A stretch of 64,000 nt of DNA from positions 9,249,501 to 9,313,500 of the forward strand of contig OX637394.1 in NCBI GenBank assembly GCA_951799425.1. The letters run 5' to 3'. The number at the start of each line of letters is the position of its first letter. The stretch's first letter is position 1. Under the pieces are notes generated by a model. It did not search any database. It saw only the letters and a program-made list of their open reading frames with translations, and was not told the origin of the DNA. A program made the translations under genes and the position numbers. Below, in pieces: positions 36,707 to 48,059 of the stretch. Origin of the DNA: Ilex aquifolium. Lineage: Eukaryota > Streptophyta > Magnoliopsida > Aquifoliales > Aquifoliaceae.

Positions 36707-38238
36707 CTATAGAAAGGAAGCCCATTGAGAATGGTGGGTGATTCTGAGGCCTTGATAAGTGCTCTACACTTCGGAAGTAATTCAGCCCCGATAGAATAAT
36801 TGCTCCCAAACGTAATTCTGGAGAATACATGAGATGTGAATTCTCTCACATAATCATCCACTTTTATGTCTGCAGTACCACCCTCACTTTCAACCACACT
36901 CTCCCATGATTTCACCAATGTGCTTGCAGACTCCACCACTATATTCAACATATCCTGCAATAAGTGGTTACAGCGGTTAAATCCATCACCTGTGCATTTA
37001 GGCCTTGTGTTTCTAATGAAACGGCACGATATTGGAGAGTTCAGGGTTTAGGTTTAACAGGTTAATTTGGTTAGTAAAAGAGAAAACCTATTATACCCGT
37101 GGGATAAATGAGGTCGATAAAAATCCAACTTAACACAACAGAAATCAGCTATATACACGGTTTATAGACATTACATACAAGGCATGAACCGGATTAATTA
37201 ACTAAAAACATTGACAGCCATATGTGTATCAAACAGCAGAAGATACACGACCAACAAGGATTTGGTCATATTCTTTATAAACATTGACGAGTGGAACAAA
37301 ATTATACCTTAACCTTGTCCATTTAGAGCTGAGGAGCTATGGTTTTTCTCTGATGTGACCAAACTCCACGGTTGGTGGTAAGTAGGCCCTTGCCTAATAA
37401 AGGTCCCCTGTCCTTCTGTAGATAAGCAGGCTTCCCCAAATCCAGTGATGTGCATTGGTTTATTTCTTTCACCAGATAAGGATCTGCCACATACAACACT
37501 CGTACCCTCCCAAGGGAAAATGAAGAAGTTATTCCTGGTATAAGACAATATGTCTGCTATCAGCGACGGATCTAAAAATCTATGAAAGACTTAGAAGTAT
37601 TGTTGTAAAAAAAATTGAGAGTATCATTGTGCACCATCTTATGATAGATAAAAGTTTTGGAGGGCAAATGTCTACACCAATCACCCTAAATTCGTCAATC
37701 ATAATAACAAATATAATTAACATATGACCTTCAGTGAAATCATAAATAATCAGATGAAAAAAAGAAGAAACATTATTTGTTTGAAATGATTCGAATTCGA
37801 AATTTTGTGATTGGAAAATACATGTTTTGACTTTGAGTGGTGCAAAAAGTCGAACACAAGTAAGCTTGAAGCTTGATGATGCAAGTTCCATGAAGAATAT
37901 GAAATAAAGATAGATAATAAACAACAAGACATGTGAGTTATACCATATTGCTTAGTCCACTGATTGAAATGTGGGAAGAGAATGGAAGAAGTGTCGAGTG
38001 GTGGTGGTTGTTCCCATTTATCGCTTGAAAACTCCGAAAGCTTGACCATCGATTTCATGTGCTTTATTTCAGGAATGTTACCCATAATAAAGGAAGGTTT
38101 GGGACCATCAATCCCTTGCCTTCGAAGCTTTAATCGAAGCTTTTGAGGCTTCAGCAACAGCTCATAACAGAGACGAATGCATATAAGCAAGACAATACTA
38201 ACACATGCATAGCTATAGGGAAGCAAACGTTGTTCCAC
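36707..38238 (-). pseudogene. CYP714-family cytochrome P450, copy 2: exons 1-3 with a nonsense codon
   Basis: Exon 1 is 38238-37944, exon 2 37534-37308 and exon 3 36954-36707, the same lengths and phases as in the complete copy 3. Exon 2 carries TAA at 37325-37323 (minus strand) where the other copies have TAC, replacing Tyr in the QLYMDK motif with a stop. Exons 4-5 are missing: array 2 begins about nine bases beyond the exon 3 donor. The protein starts MEQRLLPYSYACVSIV and otherwise follows copy 1. It is a pseudogene on two independent grounds. The donor GTACG is retained, although almost all of intron 3 has gone. Confidence 0.9.
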
Positions 38239-38273
38239 TGTTTTGCAATGAAAAATCTAAGCTTTCAAACTTT

Positions 38274-38282
38274 CTTTTTATA
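38274..38282 (-). promoter_or_regulatory. TATA box of CYP714 copy 2
   Basis: TATAAAAAG on the minus strand at the same spacing to the ATG as in copies 1 and 3. Beyond about 38375 the upstream DNA is interrupted by unrelated sequence. Confidence 0.5.
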
Positions 38283-38374
38283 CTAGCATTTGGCCCACAT
38301 ACAGACGGAGAAGAATTAATTGATGTTAGTATCAGTCAGTTAATTGTTTTGGATTTAGAACAATACTACATGAA

Positions 38375-39885
38375 CCTTATTGAGTAATTTTATCATTCTT
38401 TGTCATTAAATTGACAGTGGACCCCACTAAATTAGGTACAAATATCATTTTCTTTTTGATCAATTGTTGAACCATTACATGATATGTAGCAATTTAGAAC
38501 ATAACTCAGAAAAAGGAAAGAGAGAAAAAATAGAATACAAATAATATACGTGGTCTTACAAATCGTGTGTACATTTAAGGATTGATCAAAAGCTCCAAGG
38601 GGCTGTTTACATAATTTTTAAGGTAAGGATTGAATTAAATTTATGAAACTCTTCCAAATTCAACTCTTAGGTTTTGTTCAAGGGATTGAACAATAGGTCA
38701 TATCTAATTCTACGTTTGGTAAGTGACACAAATACATATGAGATCCACTAATTAATAACAAATATCATCAGATATTTGCTATAGAATTGGCTAAATCCAC
38801 CCAAACCCACCCTCCCATGGGTTTATAGAAACTCTTATACATGAGTTTTACTTATGGGCCTGTTACTAGCCGAGATTCAAATCCCGAACCTGAAATCTAC
38901 AACCAAACAAGGAATAAAATGATACATTGAACTATTTTGACAAAACCCACTCTATGAATCCCACCTAAATCCATGAACCAAACATGCCCCAAAGGTGTAC
39001 CTTCTGATCTATTATTTCTCAGTAATAAAACACGATAAAGACAAAATTTCACACTTGTCATCATTTACACTTATCCTAACTATGTCGTAGTGACTGATCT
39101 CTTAGATTCTATAATCATGTACTTAATAGCTCGAACATCTAATCGTGTTACACAAAACTAATATTGTATGGTTGTCAAAATTTTTGCAATTTTTTCAGTT
39201 CCCATACGAATAATCCAATATTTGTTTGCAGTCAATATCATCTAGAGTAATGGTGAGTCGCAGAACTCCATGGATTCAAATCGATACAAGTAGCAAAACA
39301 ATTTGCTATACCATACAAAGGCATCTTCGGCTGAACGATTAGGCAAGATTACGACATTTGGGTAAACATCCCGTTTACCAAACAAGAAATGGCTCAAGCC
39401 AAACAATTGACCCTAAGAAGAGGAAGGGAGCCTTGGGAGCCCTTATGCGGCTGATAGAGGAATTCTTATTATCAATCTAGCGTTAGGGGAATCTCTTCTC
39501 TTACGGAAACATGGGTACTATTATAAAGGGTTAATCATATGTTGTTCTTCATTTTTTGTACACGAGTTTGCTGACGTAAACCAGCCGGCCAGGAATGATA
39601 ACAAATTTCTGGGGGTTGATTTCCTCTTAGCCTTTAAGTATAAGAAAATTTCATCGTTAAATAAATTTTTTAGCTGATATAAACAAAACAGTGAAGAAAT
39701 GATTGAATCGGACGAAAGTTGAATTCACTTAGCACTGCAAGCTAATGATCCATTTCAGTTCCTAGCAAAGGTTCTGTCTAACGAAGGTCAATTTACCAAT
39801 AGTTTCTTCATTAGTTGGTCTTTTCCGTCCAAAATGCGACGTGGTAGATAGGTGGTACTCCAGTTAGAAATTATGTATGTAAAAC
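38375..39885. other. 1.5 kb absent from the other CYP714 upstream regions
   Basis: Upstream homology between copies 2 and 3 breaks at about 38375 and resumes at about 39888 (CATTCTCCATGTTC). The intervening DNA includes a MITE-like piece (38599-38990) and an unassigned stretch at 39280-39550. No reading frame of note was found. Clear ends or a flanking duplication were not seen, so insertion here and deletion elsewhere are both possible. Confidence 0.6.
38599..38990. mobile_element. MITE-like element (392 bp)
   Basis: Starts GGGGCTGTTTACAT and ends CCAAACATGCCCC, giving imperfect inverted ends of the GGGGC-TGTTT type common in plant PIF/hAT MITEs. The flanking duplication is not clear. Noncoding and AT-rich. 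Confidence 0.5.
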
Positions 39886-39887
39886 AT

Positions 39888-41010
39888 TCTCCATGTTCTT
39901 CTGGGCAAAATAGAGAGCCAAATTCCGTTTAATGAGTAATACACTACACCCAACTGGTAGTGAGCAAGTTGGCAACTTTACCATTTTGGATCTATGACCA
40001 AATGGGAACCCATTTTCCTCCTACAGAGAATCTGCAAACAGATCGGGCTGAATCCTGAAGAAAGCTAAAAAAACACAGCTTGATGAGCCTGGGTAGTACA
40101 TAGGTAGTTGGTCAAGTAAAGGAAGTCACTGATGCTTATGCTCCGTTTGGTACGATGGAAAAATAGAAGGATGAAAAGTTTGAAGGATGAAAAGTGAGAG
40201 CAATAGATAAAACATCATGTTTGGTAAGAAATGAAAGTAGGAAGAATGAAAAAGTGGATGAATTAACTTTTCTTCCAACTCACCAAATCAATCCCTCCAA
40301 AATTGGAAGGAAAATGGATGGAAAGTTAATTATTTGTGTTGAGATGTATCTTATTTGTCTCTATATCTTTTAATATATACATATATTATATATACATTAA
40401 TTTCATATAAAAATACAATGATAAAATATGTATTTATATATATATTTTTAAAAAATTTAAAAATAAATTTAAAAATGAAAATAAAAATAAAAATAAAAAT
40501 AAACAGGTCAACTCGCAACTCGACACGACACGACACAATTAGTTAAATGAGTTGAGTTAGGTTTGACTAATATTCGACACAAACCCGTAATGACTCAACA
40601 CGAATCTGACACGACACGACACGACACGACTCGATTGTCACCCCTAATCTTAACCAGCACAAAAAAAAAAAAAAAAATAGTTATTTTAATTTTCCATCCA
40701 TCCAACCAAACAAAAAGGAAGAAAAGTGTATCATTCTTACTTTCCTTCCTTGAATGATAGAAAGTGTATCCCTATCCCTCCTACTTGTCATCCTCCCTAC
40801 TTTACATCTTTCCTACCAAACGGAGCATTAGGTTATTTTTTCTGATCAAGCACCACAGCTTATGAAAATTGCATTGATTCGGGGGGGGGGGGGGGGGAAC
40901 CAAATTATCTATATGACACTGGAACTAATTGTCTACCAAATTAGATAAAATTTATTAACATAATTTGTTGACCTAATTATTTATAACTATTAGATTGACA
41001 TTGGGCTTCC
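39888..41010. repeat. Duplicated CYP714 upstream segment (copy 2 version)
   Basis: This stretch is homologous to about 54190-54630 upstream of copy 3 (for example ACTACACCCAACTGGTAGTG and CACAGCTTGATGAGCC). It is interrupted here by the MITE at 40139-40827. It shows that the CYP714 duplication included several hundred bases of upstream DNA. A G17 run (40881-40897) corresponds to a G8 run in copy 3. Confidence 0.8.
40139..40827. mobile_element. PIF/Harbinger (Tourist-like) MITE, 689 bp
   Basis: Inverted ends TGCTCCGTTTGGTA and TACCAAACGGAGCA are perfect, with TTA duplicated on both sides (40136-40138 and 40828-40830). The homologous upstream region of CYP714 copy 3 has the empty site GATGCTTAGGTT. 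Inside, 40500-40650 holds ACACGACACGAC-type repeats ending ATTGTCACCCCTAAT, which resemble the end of an Ac-like hAT relic, so the MITE may be composite. Noncoding. Confidence 0.88.
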
Positions 41011-41914
41011 GTATTTGTTAAAATTTGCTACCAAATAAATGGTTATTATGAATTAAGTAGCTCGAATGGTGTTATTGGAAAAAAAAAAAAAAAAAATTCT
41101 TCAACCCTTTATTTGTTGGATGTGAGAGCACACCATATTTTTTGGATAGAAATTACCAACGTGATAGGGTAAACTGAAAAAAAATCGCATAGTTCTATGG
41201 AAAAAAATGAAACTACTTTCCATCAAATTTACAACGAACGTTAATTAATTGGGAGAATATGAAACTAATTATATAGTTGATGGTGTAAGATAAAAAATAT
41301 AATAGCTGAGAGAGCAATATGAAAAAATAGTCATAGTTAAGAGGCTCAAAGTTTAATTTGCCATTTGTTTTTTCTTCATTCATCCCAATTAGTTATCATC
41401 CTGTCCTTTATACTTAGGGATTTGCTCAAAAATTTTGGTAACGATTGGAAGAGAAATAATATCATATTTGATCTAAAAGCTCTGAATAAATGTAACAACA
41501 CTTACGATAATCAACATGATTAATTCAGTGGTCAAACAAACGGGATGTAAATCCCTACGCATGTATCTCTTTTTTCCAAAACCTTGACATGCATCTCTTT
41601 CAAAAGAGAGTCTAACCGACCCCTCTGTTTTCACTTTCCAATGTACCCCAAAAAATAAATAAATAAGCCTTAATATGACATGTATAATATAAGTTTAATC
41701 GATATACATGATTAGAAGACGCATTCAATAGTTGTATAATAACTAGCTATGAGTCCAAAAGAAGCGAAATTGAAACGATAAATCACTACTCAAAAGCAGC
41801 CTGAACATCTTATGAAGATATGTATGATGCAAAATTCAATGTATACATTGTCTTGAAATAAAAGTGATGATGTAAAAATATGTTTATGAAAATCAATTAA
41901 TGGATGAGGTACGA

Positions 41915-42420
41915 AGGGCTTAACACATGCAAACGCAAAGATTTGGTGGATTTGGTTTAGGTGACCTACTCTACTGGGAAGGGCTACGGTGGTCGGAGCA
42001 TCTTATTGCTCAATAATGTGGTATGCTGAGATGTGTGTGATGTCCCACATGTGTGGGTGAGACTTACAATTTATAGGGGAGTACAGTCTTCATGGCACCC
42101 TAGAGCAAGTTTTGATGGAAGCGCCATCGCGGGGAGCCCTGATTAATGCGTCACCTTTGTAATGGGAGTGAATGACTCCTGATGTTAGCGTAACGGACGA
42201 GATAGTTGAGGCTTGCAATGCGTACCCTGATTCTCTTCCTAAGATAGAGATATTACGTGCATCAATAGTAGACTAAGTTTTCCAAGACGATGGGTTTAGT
42301 CCTTGTTAGCTTGTATTTCTGATCTGGACCTGATCTGTATTTCTAAATTGGGCCTTGGAGTTGGGCTTGATCTGTAATTCTGGACTGGGCCTGATCTTGG
42401 GGGCCGTCATTAAAGAAGAA
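41915..42420 (-). mobile_element. LTR fragment, probable Ty3/gypsy type
   Basis: On the minus strand a CTATAAATTG TATA-like box (about 42072-42081) is followed by U5-like sequence with ATGCTCCGACCACC. The upstream part has the GGCCCAA-rich U3 character common in plant LTRs. No gene domains or matching second LTR are in the window, and the edges are not fixed. It is a fossil, solo or truncated. Confidence 0.4.
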
Positions 42421-42940
42421 AAAAAAGAGAGACATTTTCAAGTCTGTCAATTTGAGCAATAAAAATAAATAAATTTATCTATATATATAAAGCAAACATT
42501 TTTTAGGTGAAAAGGTTTGAGAAGTCTTCCTTCTTTAAATTCTTAATTTTTAGATTTTTGAATTATTTAATTAACCCATTTCAATCAAATTATGTCATTT
42601 GGCTTATTTAAATGCTCCCTCTATTTTTTTTGTAATTACTCCCACTATCTTTTTAAACTACTTCAAATTTAATTTTTTACTCATATTTCTTCACTTTTTT
42701 ATATTTAACAAATATTATTTTAATCCATTAATGAGTAATTTTTTAGTAATATGAGGGTTAAAAAGAAGTAAAATGAGTTGATGGCGGAGAAGATAAATTT
42801 TGTGCATCGCATGTGGTTGGACTATATAAAAAAATCAATTTTCTAGGCACTTTTTAAAATTTTAAATTCCCTATCCTCCAATCATATCATGCCAAATACC
42901 TCCAATAAGTATCAAATCATATCAACTGCTTTGGTGAGCT

Positions 42941-43267
42941 TTACAAGCCCACGGCTCGAATCATGCATGCAGAACCGGCCACAACCGAAGCAACAAAAAC
43001 GGTTGGCACAATGACATCCAAACCAGACCTCTTCACCAAGTGAACCGGCAAGCACACGATCTCCACCGGAATCCGGGTTCCTACCACATTACAAGGCTGC
43101 GAGAAAGACGAAGACGGTGACACGGCCATGACAAATGCAATCTCGGCAGAGAACGATGCCACTGCCACTGTTGCCGTTAGAAGGACCGCCCACGCCATGG
43201 CGTAGAATAGAAGCGGCCACCACGTCGAGAGCCGTCGGAAAATTGAGAGACAGACAGAAAGAGGCAT
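42941..43267 (-). CDS. Small plant membrane protein of unknown function (108 aa)
   Basis: An intronless frame of 108 codons on the minus strand. The N-terminus (MPLSVCLSIFRRLSTWW) precedes a hydrophobic segment, LLFYAMAWAVLLTATVAVAS (residues about 20-39). A Ser/Phe-rich loop (VSPSSSFSQPC) and a PVEIVCLPVHL stretch follow, then a second hydrophobic segment (VIVPTVFVASVVAGSACMI) near the C-terminus. This gives a predicted two-pass or signal-anchored membrane protein. The pattern resembles a family of uncharacterised plant proteins of about 110 residues that I recall, but I cannot name it. Local composition is more GC-rich than its surroundings, as expected for coding DNA. A 4.7-kb LTR element begins 73 bases upstream of the ATG and separates it from its former promoter. 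The next Met (MAWAVLL) is an alternative start. Confidence 0.6.
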   Translation of the reverse strand: MPLSVCLSIFRRLSTWWPLLFYAMAWAVLLTATVAVASFSAEIAFVMAVSPSSSFSQPCNVVGTRIPVEIVCLPVHLVKRSGLDVIVPTVFVASVVAGSACMIRAVGL

Positions 43268-43339
43268 AAATAATGGCTTGGAATGGAAACTGGTGAGAGG
43301 GAGAGAGAGAGAGAGGGGGGGGGGGGGGGGGGGAGTAAC

Positions 43340-43996
43340 TGTTGGAATAAATTAAAGTTTTTTAAAATTTTTTAATTATTTTATTTCAGTTACAACCGTT
43401 ATAATTGAATACTTGAATGGTAGATTTAATTTTGCCATTAATCATAGTTTTAATGGACTAACTCTTACAAGGAAAAAAGTTATATAGAGAAGCCATAAGA
43501 GGCTGCCCAAGTGAGTAGTCAGTGGGGATCAACCATATTCCCAATTAGTCCTTTGCCTCTTTTGTTATATGTTCCATCAATTTATCCTTTTATTTGATTT
43601 CTTTTAAGACATTCTTCTTCTCAATATTCTAAAATAATAGCATAGTATTTTTACCATCATGATTTTATGGGCAATTTCGATTCGAGTCAGGTTCACCCCA
43701 ACTTTCTAGTGAACGTGACCCCTGAGGAGGTGCTGCTGTGAGCATATCTGAGTTGGATCTTGGAGCTGCATATGTCCATTAATACCTTCACGTAGGGAGA
43801 TATAACTGTTTTAGAACAATGATTACATGCCTCTCAGATATCACAAGCCATCTGTTTCTAATTTATTATTGTCTATTTTATACTATTCTAAATCACATGC
43901 TATAGTATCATATATATTTGATTTGTTTTCTTGTTTTATGATTTTATAAATGACTCGTTAATTAATATTCATACAATTGTGTTATTTTCCCCAACA
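43340..43996 (+). mobile_element. 5' LTR of the LARD-like element
   Basis: 657 bp, TGTTGG...CCAACA, with the same length as its partner. The left flank is GTAAC, directly after a GA/G-run microsatellite. Confidence 0.88.
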
Positions 43997-45689
43997 ATCT
44001 AAAACAGCTATGAATTTGGTATAAAACAATCATTGAAAAATAATTTTCTAGTTGTCATAAAATTGTTTTAATGACCATTTTATATTATTTTAAAACAGAA
44101 TAATTATGATTTAAAAAAATTGAAAAATAACAGAAGAAGAGAATGAAACAGTATCAAGAAATATGTAAATGATGTATATCTCATGGTATGTTTTTGTTAT
44201 TAATATGTTGGACCATAACACCATTCTATAATAAAATCTAATTAACTAGTTGGCTATTATAGGTCTGTGATATTACTACTGTAATTATGATAGGCTGTCA
44301 TATTACCCTAATAACTGTTCATTATTATATGACACCTCCCAAATTCTACAGCCTACTAATGGTATTGATGGACTATGTTTGGTGATTTTGTTTTGACGTT
44401 TTAGTTGTGGCTACTTCTTATAAATTGCCTGAGAGAAATTTGAATGAAAGTATTTGTTCAAGTTTCTGGACCTGTAAAAATATTGTGAATGTTTATTACT
44501 ACAGATATTATGCTTGTAATTATTGGGTACAAACTTCATTGCATGAGCATATATGTATGCGATAACTAAATCACATTAGTTAGAGGGATCTTACGCAATT
44601 TGTGATCATTCAACACTACTACCATTTATATTCCAACTTTTGACCAGGTTGGCACCTAAATCATCTATATGTTCAGCTATATATTTAGCATTTTATTTTC
44701 ACATATATCTAGTATGTGATTGGTCATTGGTGATATTTGCCACTAATTGTACAATGACATCTTGAGTTAACGTTATTGAGTCGTTGCTGTGAGGAGCTTC
44801 TAATAGGTATGGATTTTAATACTTGCAACACAATGACTTTTGGTGCGAATGATTGGGCTGAAATGGGGATGTTGGTATAGTTTGGTCCAATACAAAAAGT
44901 TTTTCATTTAAATTATATTGATAGGTTGTTTAGAAAGAACATTTTTAATGAAAAAGAAAATCAATAGTCCAACAAATGAACAAGAGGCGACCTTTAACAA
45001 AATTATTATTATTAATTATTATGATATCTTAGACCAATTAGTGTAAATCAATTATTTTTTTTAAGAATGTCTATTATGACAGTGGGATTAATGTCTCTAT
45101 TAAAATTTTGTCAAAATGCTTTAGATGCCATATGGATTAGTCCAAGAATGTCAAAATGCATGATAAACTTCGGGAAGAGCACTATGATTTATTTCTGCCC
45201 CAAAAGACATGAGGCATATAGTTCTATTACTAATGTGATGCTTTTACACAATTAGTTTCGGTGTCAAAGGTTTATTTCTTATTGATGGCTTAACATTTTT
45301 ATGCAACCTTTGGGATAGTTTAGATTTATGTCGTCGGAATTTTCCTGGCATCGAAGTATTTACGAGAAACACTGTGCATAAGAATTGTATCATGCTTTTT
45401 ATGTGGACCTTTAAAAAGGATACTGATTGTTTTTTTTTAAATTTAAAAAAAAAAAATGAAAAGCTGTAAGCTATAGTTGTAGTCTTCTATTCTTTAGTAT
45501 TCAAAAGGCAAACAATATGTCGGTTCCTACTGTGACTCCGACTATTTATATAATAAAGTAGTTTACAATTTAAATTTCAAAAGATAAATAAAATGACTTT
45601 TGCTATTCGCGGTTGAGATCGTTTTAAATTTTACTTTAAAGTTAATCTAACGACTAATATTAATACCCTAAATTTAATAGGAAAAATAG

Positions 45690-45965
45690 GCCCCTAAGGG
45701 TGTGTTTGGAGTGACTTTTTAAAATTACTTCTAGAAATTATTTCTCATAAATACTTTAAAAAATAAATAGTATTTGAAACCGCCCCACCACTACCACCAC
45801 CGCCGCCGCCACCGCCACCGCCGCCGCCACCGCCACCACCACCACTACCACCACCGCCACTGCCACCACCGCCACCCCCACTACGACCGCCGCCAGCACC
45901 ATCGCCGCCACAGCCAGCACCACCACCACCACTTTCCACCACCACCACCTCTCACCCTCACTACA
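45690..45965. repeat. CCN trinucleotide repeat block inside the LARD-like element
   Basis: About 185 bp of CCACCG/CCACCA-type triplets (45781-45965) follow GGGTGTGTTTGG, a possible end of a small DNA element nested in the LTR element. Translation gives only poly-His, poly-Gly or poly-Val in the various frames, so it is not taken as coding. Confidence 0.8.
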
Positions 45966-47397
45966 ACTGATGCTTAAATTCATTTATCTCTCCTCTATGT
46001 TTGTGATTTGATTTTGAATATGAATACAAATATGTTTATTGTTTACCATTTTTTATTACTCTGTGTCTTCAGGCACAAACAATAACTAGTATTATGATAT
46101 TGTATGCTTTCGTTTTATCACATTTTGACTGTATATTATGATATTGTATGCTTTCGTTTTATCAAATTTTGATTGCTCTAGACTAGTTGTAAGCATGAGT
46201 TCTATATTTACCAAATTGAGGTATATTTGTGTTCTGGGTATATGCATGCCTTGAGTTCACCTTTTTCCTTGAATTCAATTTATTCAATGTTGGGGAAGAA
46301 ATTCTTGCAATGTGGGGTTGATACAAATGCTACTTTTATGAAGCATGGGTCAATTTGTCATGAGAATTCTTGGAAATGTGGGGGTAAAATTTAAGATAAT
46401 AAAATATATATGAAGGACCAACTGAACTTTCTTAATGTTGTTGTAATCTTTCATTTGGAGAGATATTTATATAAATTGTTTCATACATAAGTGCTTTTCA
46501 GACAAATACATTTTAATGTGTTGTTTGTTAGTATTATTTGAAAGACAGGTTCAAATTAATATCAGTGAGAAGATATGAAAGTGTGCACACCCAGTGAGAC
46601 ATGAACCTGTGAAGAATAACCATTCTGATATTTATGAAATCTTAGCTAAACAGAGCTGACAAATGAATTAAAAAGCTTTTGAGGAAAGCTATGAGACACA
46701 AATATATAAAGACTGGTTAATTTAATCAGTGAGCTTTCAAGGAAAACTTTGCTTTTGAGAAAAGTTGTTTCAAGAATTATCAAGGGGGATGCTTAAGCCC
46801 GTAAGGGAGTCACCTAAGAAGGTAACCCAACTTCTGTAATTGGGGACCCCATGAAGGAGGTTCAATGGGTAGAAAAAATCTATACTGCGTGACTCATTAG
46901 CATCGTTGTTGAGAAAATATTCTAAGAGTATATATTTTCATTCTCATCCCTATGGCAGAGGTGCATATGTAGTGTGACGGTAAGGAAAGATTTTATCCTG
47001 AATGAGACCGAGGCAGGAACACTCATGCAAGGTATTGTGCACATGTACCCTTGGAGGGCTCACATAAGTGAGAGTAGTCGTGAGACCGCGACTATGAGAA
47101 TTTGGCTATTCTCTAGAAACTCTCATGAGAATCAAGATCAAGTGCATGGCCATTGAACGCACTGACCCGCAAATCCTGACCAGTATCGGTACTCTGTGTG
47201 TGTGATAGTTAAACTCTAGCTCAAAGGATCTAGTTCAAGCCTTTGGTCACTATGATCCTTCAGAGGGAGGCTGTCAACACTAAGTGAGGTTCAAGTCCGG
47301 ATGACATCTACACCTATTGCACAATATTATATTTGCCCTTATTTTCTATATATTTTATATTTAAAAAATTCTCAAGTTTTAAAAACTTGTGGAGGAT

Positions 47398-48054
47398 TGT
47401 TGGAATAAATTAAAGTTTTTTAAAACTTTCTAATTATTTTATTTCAGTTACAACCGTTATAATTGGATACTTGAATGGCAGATTCAATTTTGCCATTAAT
47501 CTTAGTTTTAATGGACTAACTGTTGCAAGGAAAAAAGTTATATAAAGAAGCCATCAGAGGCTGCCCAAGTGAGTAATCGGTGGGGATCAACCATATTCCC
47601 AATTAGTCCTTTGCCTCGTTTGCTATATGTTCCATCAATTTATCCTTTTATTTGATTTCTTTTACGACCTCCTTCTTCTCAATATTCTAAAATAATAGCA
47701 TAGTATTTTTACTATCATTATTTTATGGACAACTTTGATTCGAGTCAGGTTCACTCCAACCTTTCAGTGGACATGACTCCCGAGGAGGTGTTGCTGTGAG
47801 CATATCTGGGTTGGATCTTGAAACTGCATATGTCCGATAATACTTTCACGTGGGGAGGCATAGTTACTTTAGAACAGTGATTACATGCTTCCCAGATATC
47901 ATAGGCCAACCCTTTCTAATTTATTATTGTCTATTTTATACTGTCCTAAATCACATGCTATAGTATCATATATATTTGATTTATATTCTTGTTTTATGAT
48001 TTTATAAATGACTCGTTAATTAATATTCATAAAATTGTGCTATTTTCCCCAACA
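47398..48054 (+). mobile_element. 3' LTR of the LARD-like element
   Basis: 657 bp, the same termini as the 5' LTR, preceded by a weak purine stretch (GTGGAGGA) and followed by the GTAAC duplication. Confidence 0.88.
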
Positions 48055-48059
48055 GTAAC

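Larger units (their letters stand above)
43340..48054 (+). mobile_element. Nonautonomous LTR retrotransposon (LARD-like), 4.7 kb, both LTRs and target duplication present
   Basis: Two direct LTRs of 657 bp each (43340-43996 and 47398-48054) begin TGTTGGAATAAA and end TTCCCCAACA. GTAAC flanks both sides (43335-43339 and 48055-48059). A TATA-like AGTTATATA inside the LTR gives plus orientation. The 3.4-kb interior shows no gag or pol domain and no clear primer site (TTTGGTATAAAAC near 44010 is only a weak candidate). By hand alignment the LTRs differ at about 58 of 657 positions, near 9%, which implies an insertion of a few million years at usual plant rates. Structurally whole, without genes. 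Confidence 0.88.

Noticed and set aside
45745-45983. Poly-Gly, poly-Val and poly-His frames
   Set aside because: All arise from the CCN triplet repeat in the LTR element's interior.
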